Assembly (NCBI RefSeq): GCF_042653925.1
Contig: NZ_JBHSFQ010000023.1
Location: forward strand, 40,822 to 104,821
Source of the DNA: Nocardiopsis_B mangrovi
Lineage (GTDB): Bacteria > Actinomycetota > Actinomycetes > Streptosporangiales > Streptosporangiaceae
DNA length: 64,000 nt
Direction: 5' to 3'
Shown here: positions 63,601 through 64,000 of the stretch, piece after piece
How positions within the stretch are numbered: position 1 is the first letter of the stretch
Layout of the letters: the number at the start of each line of letters is the position of its first letter
Translations under genes and position numbers: made by a program
Notes under the pieces: model-generated
Told to the model about the DNA's origin: nothing
Seen by the model: only the letters and a program-made list of their open reading frames with translations
The model's database searches: none

Positions 63601-64000
63601 GCATCGGCGCGCACAACACGTCATCGTCGGCCGTGTCGCGCAGGGCCTGTCGGGCCATTGCGCTGAGCGTGCCCCCCGGCCCCAGCTCCAGGAAGGCGGT
63701 CGCGCCCGCCTCGCGAGCGGCGGCGACACCGTCGGCGAACCGGACCGGGCAGCGCACCTGCCGCACCCAATACCCCGGATCGGTCAACAAACCCGCCTCC
63801 GCCACCCGACCCGTCACATTCGACACCACCGCCAACCGCGGCTCCGCAAACGAAACACCGCCCAGAACCTCCTCGAACTCCCCCAGCATCGGCTCCATCC
63901 GCGCCGAATGAAACGCATGCGACACCCGCAACCGACGCGCACGCACCCCCTGACCCGCCAACCGGTCGACCACCCCCACCACCGCATCCTCATCCCCCGA
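60632..64000 (-). CDS. Modular type I PKS, terminal module, N-terminus outside the window
   Basis: The frame is open to base 64000; 1122 codons are visible. Order: end of an AT (GLSGDE-type segment cut by the edge; VSHAFHSARMEPML, where HAFH indicates malonyl-CoA), DH (HHMGGVGIAPP keeps the catalytic His, but HPSVLGAAVH has Gly where the catalytic Asp should be), KR (TGGTGALGG; HTAGVVDDGL, a B-type Asp; FSSAAGVLG and GNYAAANA) and ACP (DAGFDSLTTLEF). There is no thioesterase and the protein ends 70 residues after the ACP. The last extension should therefore leave a beta-hydroxyl, and the chain leaves through the amide synthase. Confidence 0.93.
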   Translation of the reverse strand, partial: SGDEDAVVGVVDRLAGQGVRARRLRVSHAFHSARMEPMLGEFEEVLGGVSFAEPRLAVVSNVTGRVAEAGLLTDPGYWVRQVRCPVRFADGVAAAREAGATAFLELGPGGTLSAMARQALRDTADDDVLCAPMLRRDRDEVTTSLTALARMHVRGTDIAWAEVIRGGGARRVDLPTYAFQHRRYWPDTPPAPSGRAGAEGAMAAAGLSVTGHPVLVAASPLPGSGGLLLTGRLAPSAHPWAAGHHMGGVGIAPPGVLPELVIRAADEAGCDTVHHLAVEEPIALSAEGAVRVQITVTAADDAGRRRAEVHTRLDDAVPDAPWTRNARAVLGACGPPPPAPEGPETVASWPPEGAHPVDTAAFEEDLRDAGLSCGPGPDLLAAVWRLGDTVHAEIDLGAEPDDAPDEDHRFALHPSVLGAAVHLAALCVDPGTAPRRILQAAEWSGLVLHASGATRLRARAVATGDSTVSLDLADGTGRPVASVASLTLRPAAAQPAPPVPGVVARSLLRLGWIEAPAPPPAAPGAGRWALLGPADHPAVRSAGLDDGPAPAFDDIESLADAVEDGMPAPELLLFDAGAAHGAPEPGAAPAAVACVLGVVQEWAAEAGLLGTRLAVLTRGAVAAGGSAPAPDPVGAAVWGLLRSAQAEYPGRILLFDTDDGTDPARAARRLLPALAASGESQVALRGGTVLVPRLERMTVPDDPARPPLSSGGTVLVTGGTGALGGEVACHLATAHGVRRLLLVSRRGPAADGAASLAARLEALGAEVAVEACDVADRAGLARLLDAIPAEQPLRAVVHTAGVVDDGLISGMTPERIDTVFGPKSEAALNLDALTRGLDLDAFVLFSSAAGVLGSPGQGNYAAANAFLDALAQRRRAVGLAGTSLAWGQWERSGGLSGRLGRADLARMARQGLRALSTAEGMALFDAALASGEAAVVPVHLDTAAVRAHAARAFGGTVAPVLRGLVRPPRRAVRGPAGGGPGERDGLARRISRLPESEGHRLLLDRVLDTAALVLGRSAADRMAPDDAFFDAGFDSLTTLEFGGRLGAATGTAVGSALIFDHPTPDMLTRHLLPLVAAAGGPAAGSVLDDLDGVARTISAAELDPALRAKVAARLAEMAERVR

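Overview
The window is very GC-rich (long G/C runs, GTG starts, few AT-rich patches) and reads as a chromosomal stretch of a filamentous actinobacterium. The gene families fit a Streptosporangiales/Nocardiopsaceae-type or related genome, but genus cannot be fixed from sequence alone. No transposase, phage gene, CRISPR array or rRNA was seen. One tRNA (Pro, GGG) is present.

Region A (1-13029) is the edge of a scaffold-peptide pathway. A truncated LanB-like protein ends like a peptide aminoacyl-tRNA ligase (PEARL), without an elimination domain. It is followed by a YqcI/YcgG (heme N-oxygenase family) protein, an APH-type kinase, a 22-codon peptide gene with its own promoter and a strong stem-loop behind it, a SagB-type flavoprotein, an ATP-grasp-like protein and an MFS exporter. 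Next to these lie a PLP enzyme, an HxE-type Fe/2-oxoglutarate hydroxylase (AsnO/VioC/OrfP type) and an SbnB/SbnA pair that makes L-2,3-diaminopropionate. These are building-block enzymes typical of tuberactinomycin-like pathways, here beside a scaffold peptide and with no NRPS in view.

Region B (13135-22200) holds small genes, tRNA-Pro, a type III PKS set (PKS, SnoaL-like protein, O-methyltransferase), and mostly housekeeping-type reductases and an AraC regulator. Region C (22856-30514) encodes corrin-ring synthesis: cobL, cobM, cbiD, cobK, cobIJ, cobH and cobG.

Region D (about 32298-47796) is the most unusual part. It has a YcaO cyclodehydratase, an RRE/ThiF-like partner, a SagB-like azoline dehydrogenase with a large Pro/Ala-rich insert, an S15/CocE hydrolase, and a 37-codon precursor rich in His and Ser. 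An MFS exporter lies divergently, and there is a complete siderophore-type ABC importer. Three near-palindromic 15-bp sites of the actinobacterial Zur type lie in front of the precursor/exporter pair, the binding protein and a TIM-barrel gene. I infer a zinc-starvation-controlled RiPP metallophore (zincophore). Between precursor and enzymes lies a degenerate tandem array whose units carry start-codon-like modules; one unit is an intact 49-codon ORF with a Cys-Ser-Ser-Ser stretch.

Region E (47858-64000) is part of an ansamycin cluster resembling that of ansamitocin: halogenase, flavin monooxygenase, two methyltransferases, a hydroxymalonyl-ACP cassette (FkbK, ACP, FkbI, FkbH), a SARP-type regulator, a RifF-like amide synthase and the terminal module of a modular PKS that runs off the window. 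The terminal module predicts a malonate unit left as a beta-hydroxyl. AHBA synthesis genes are not in the window.
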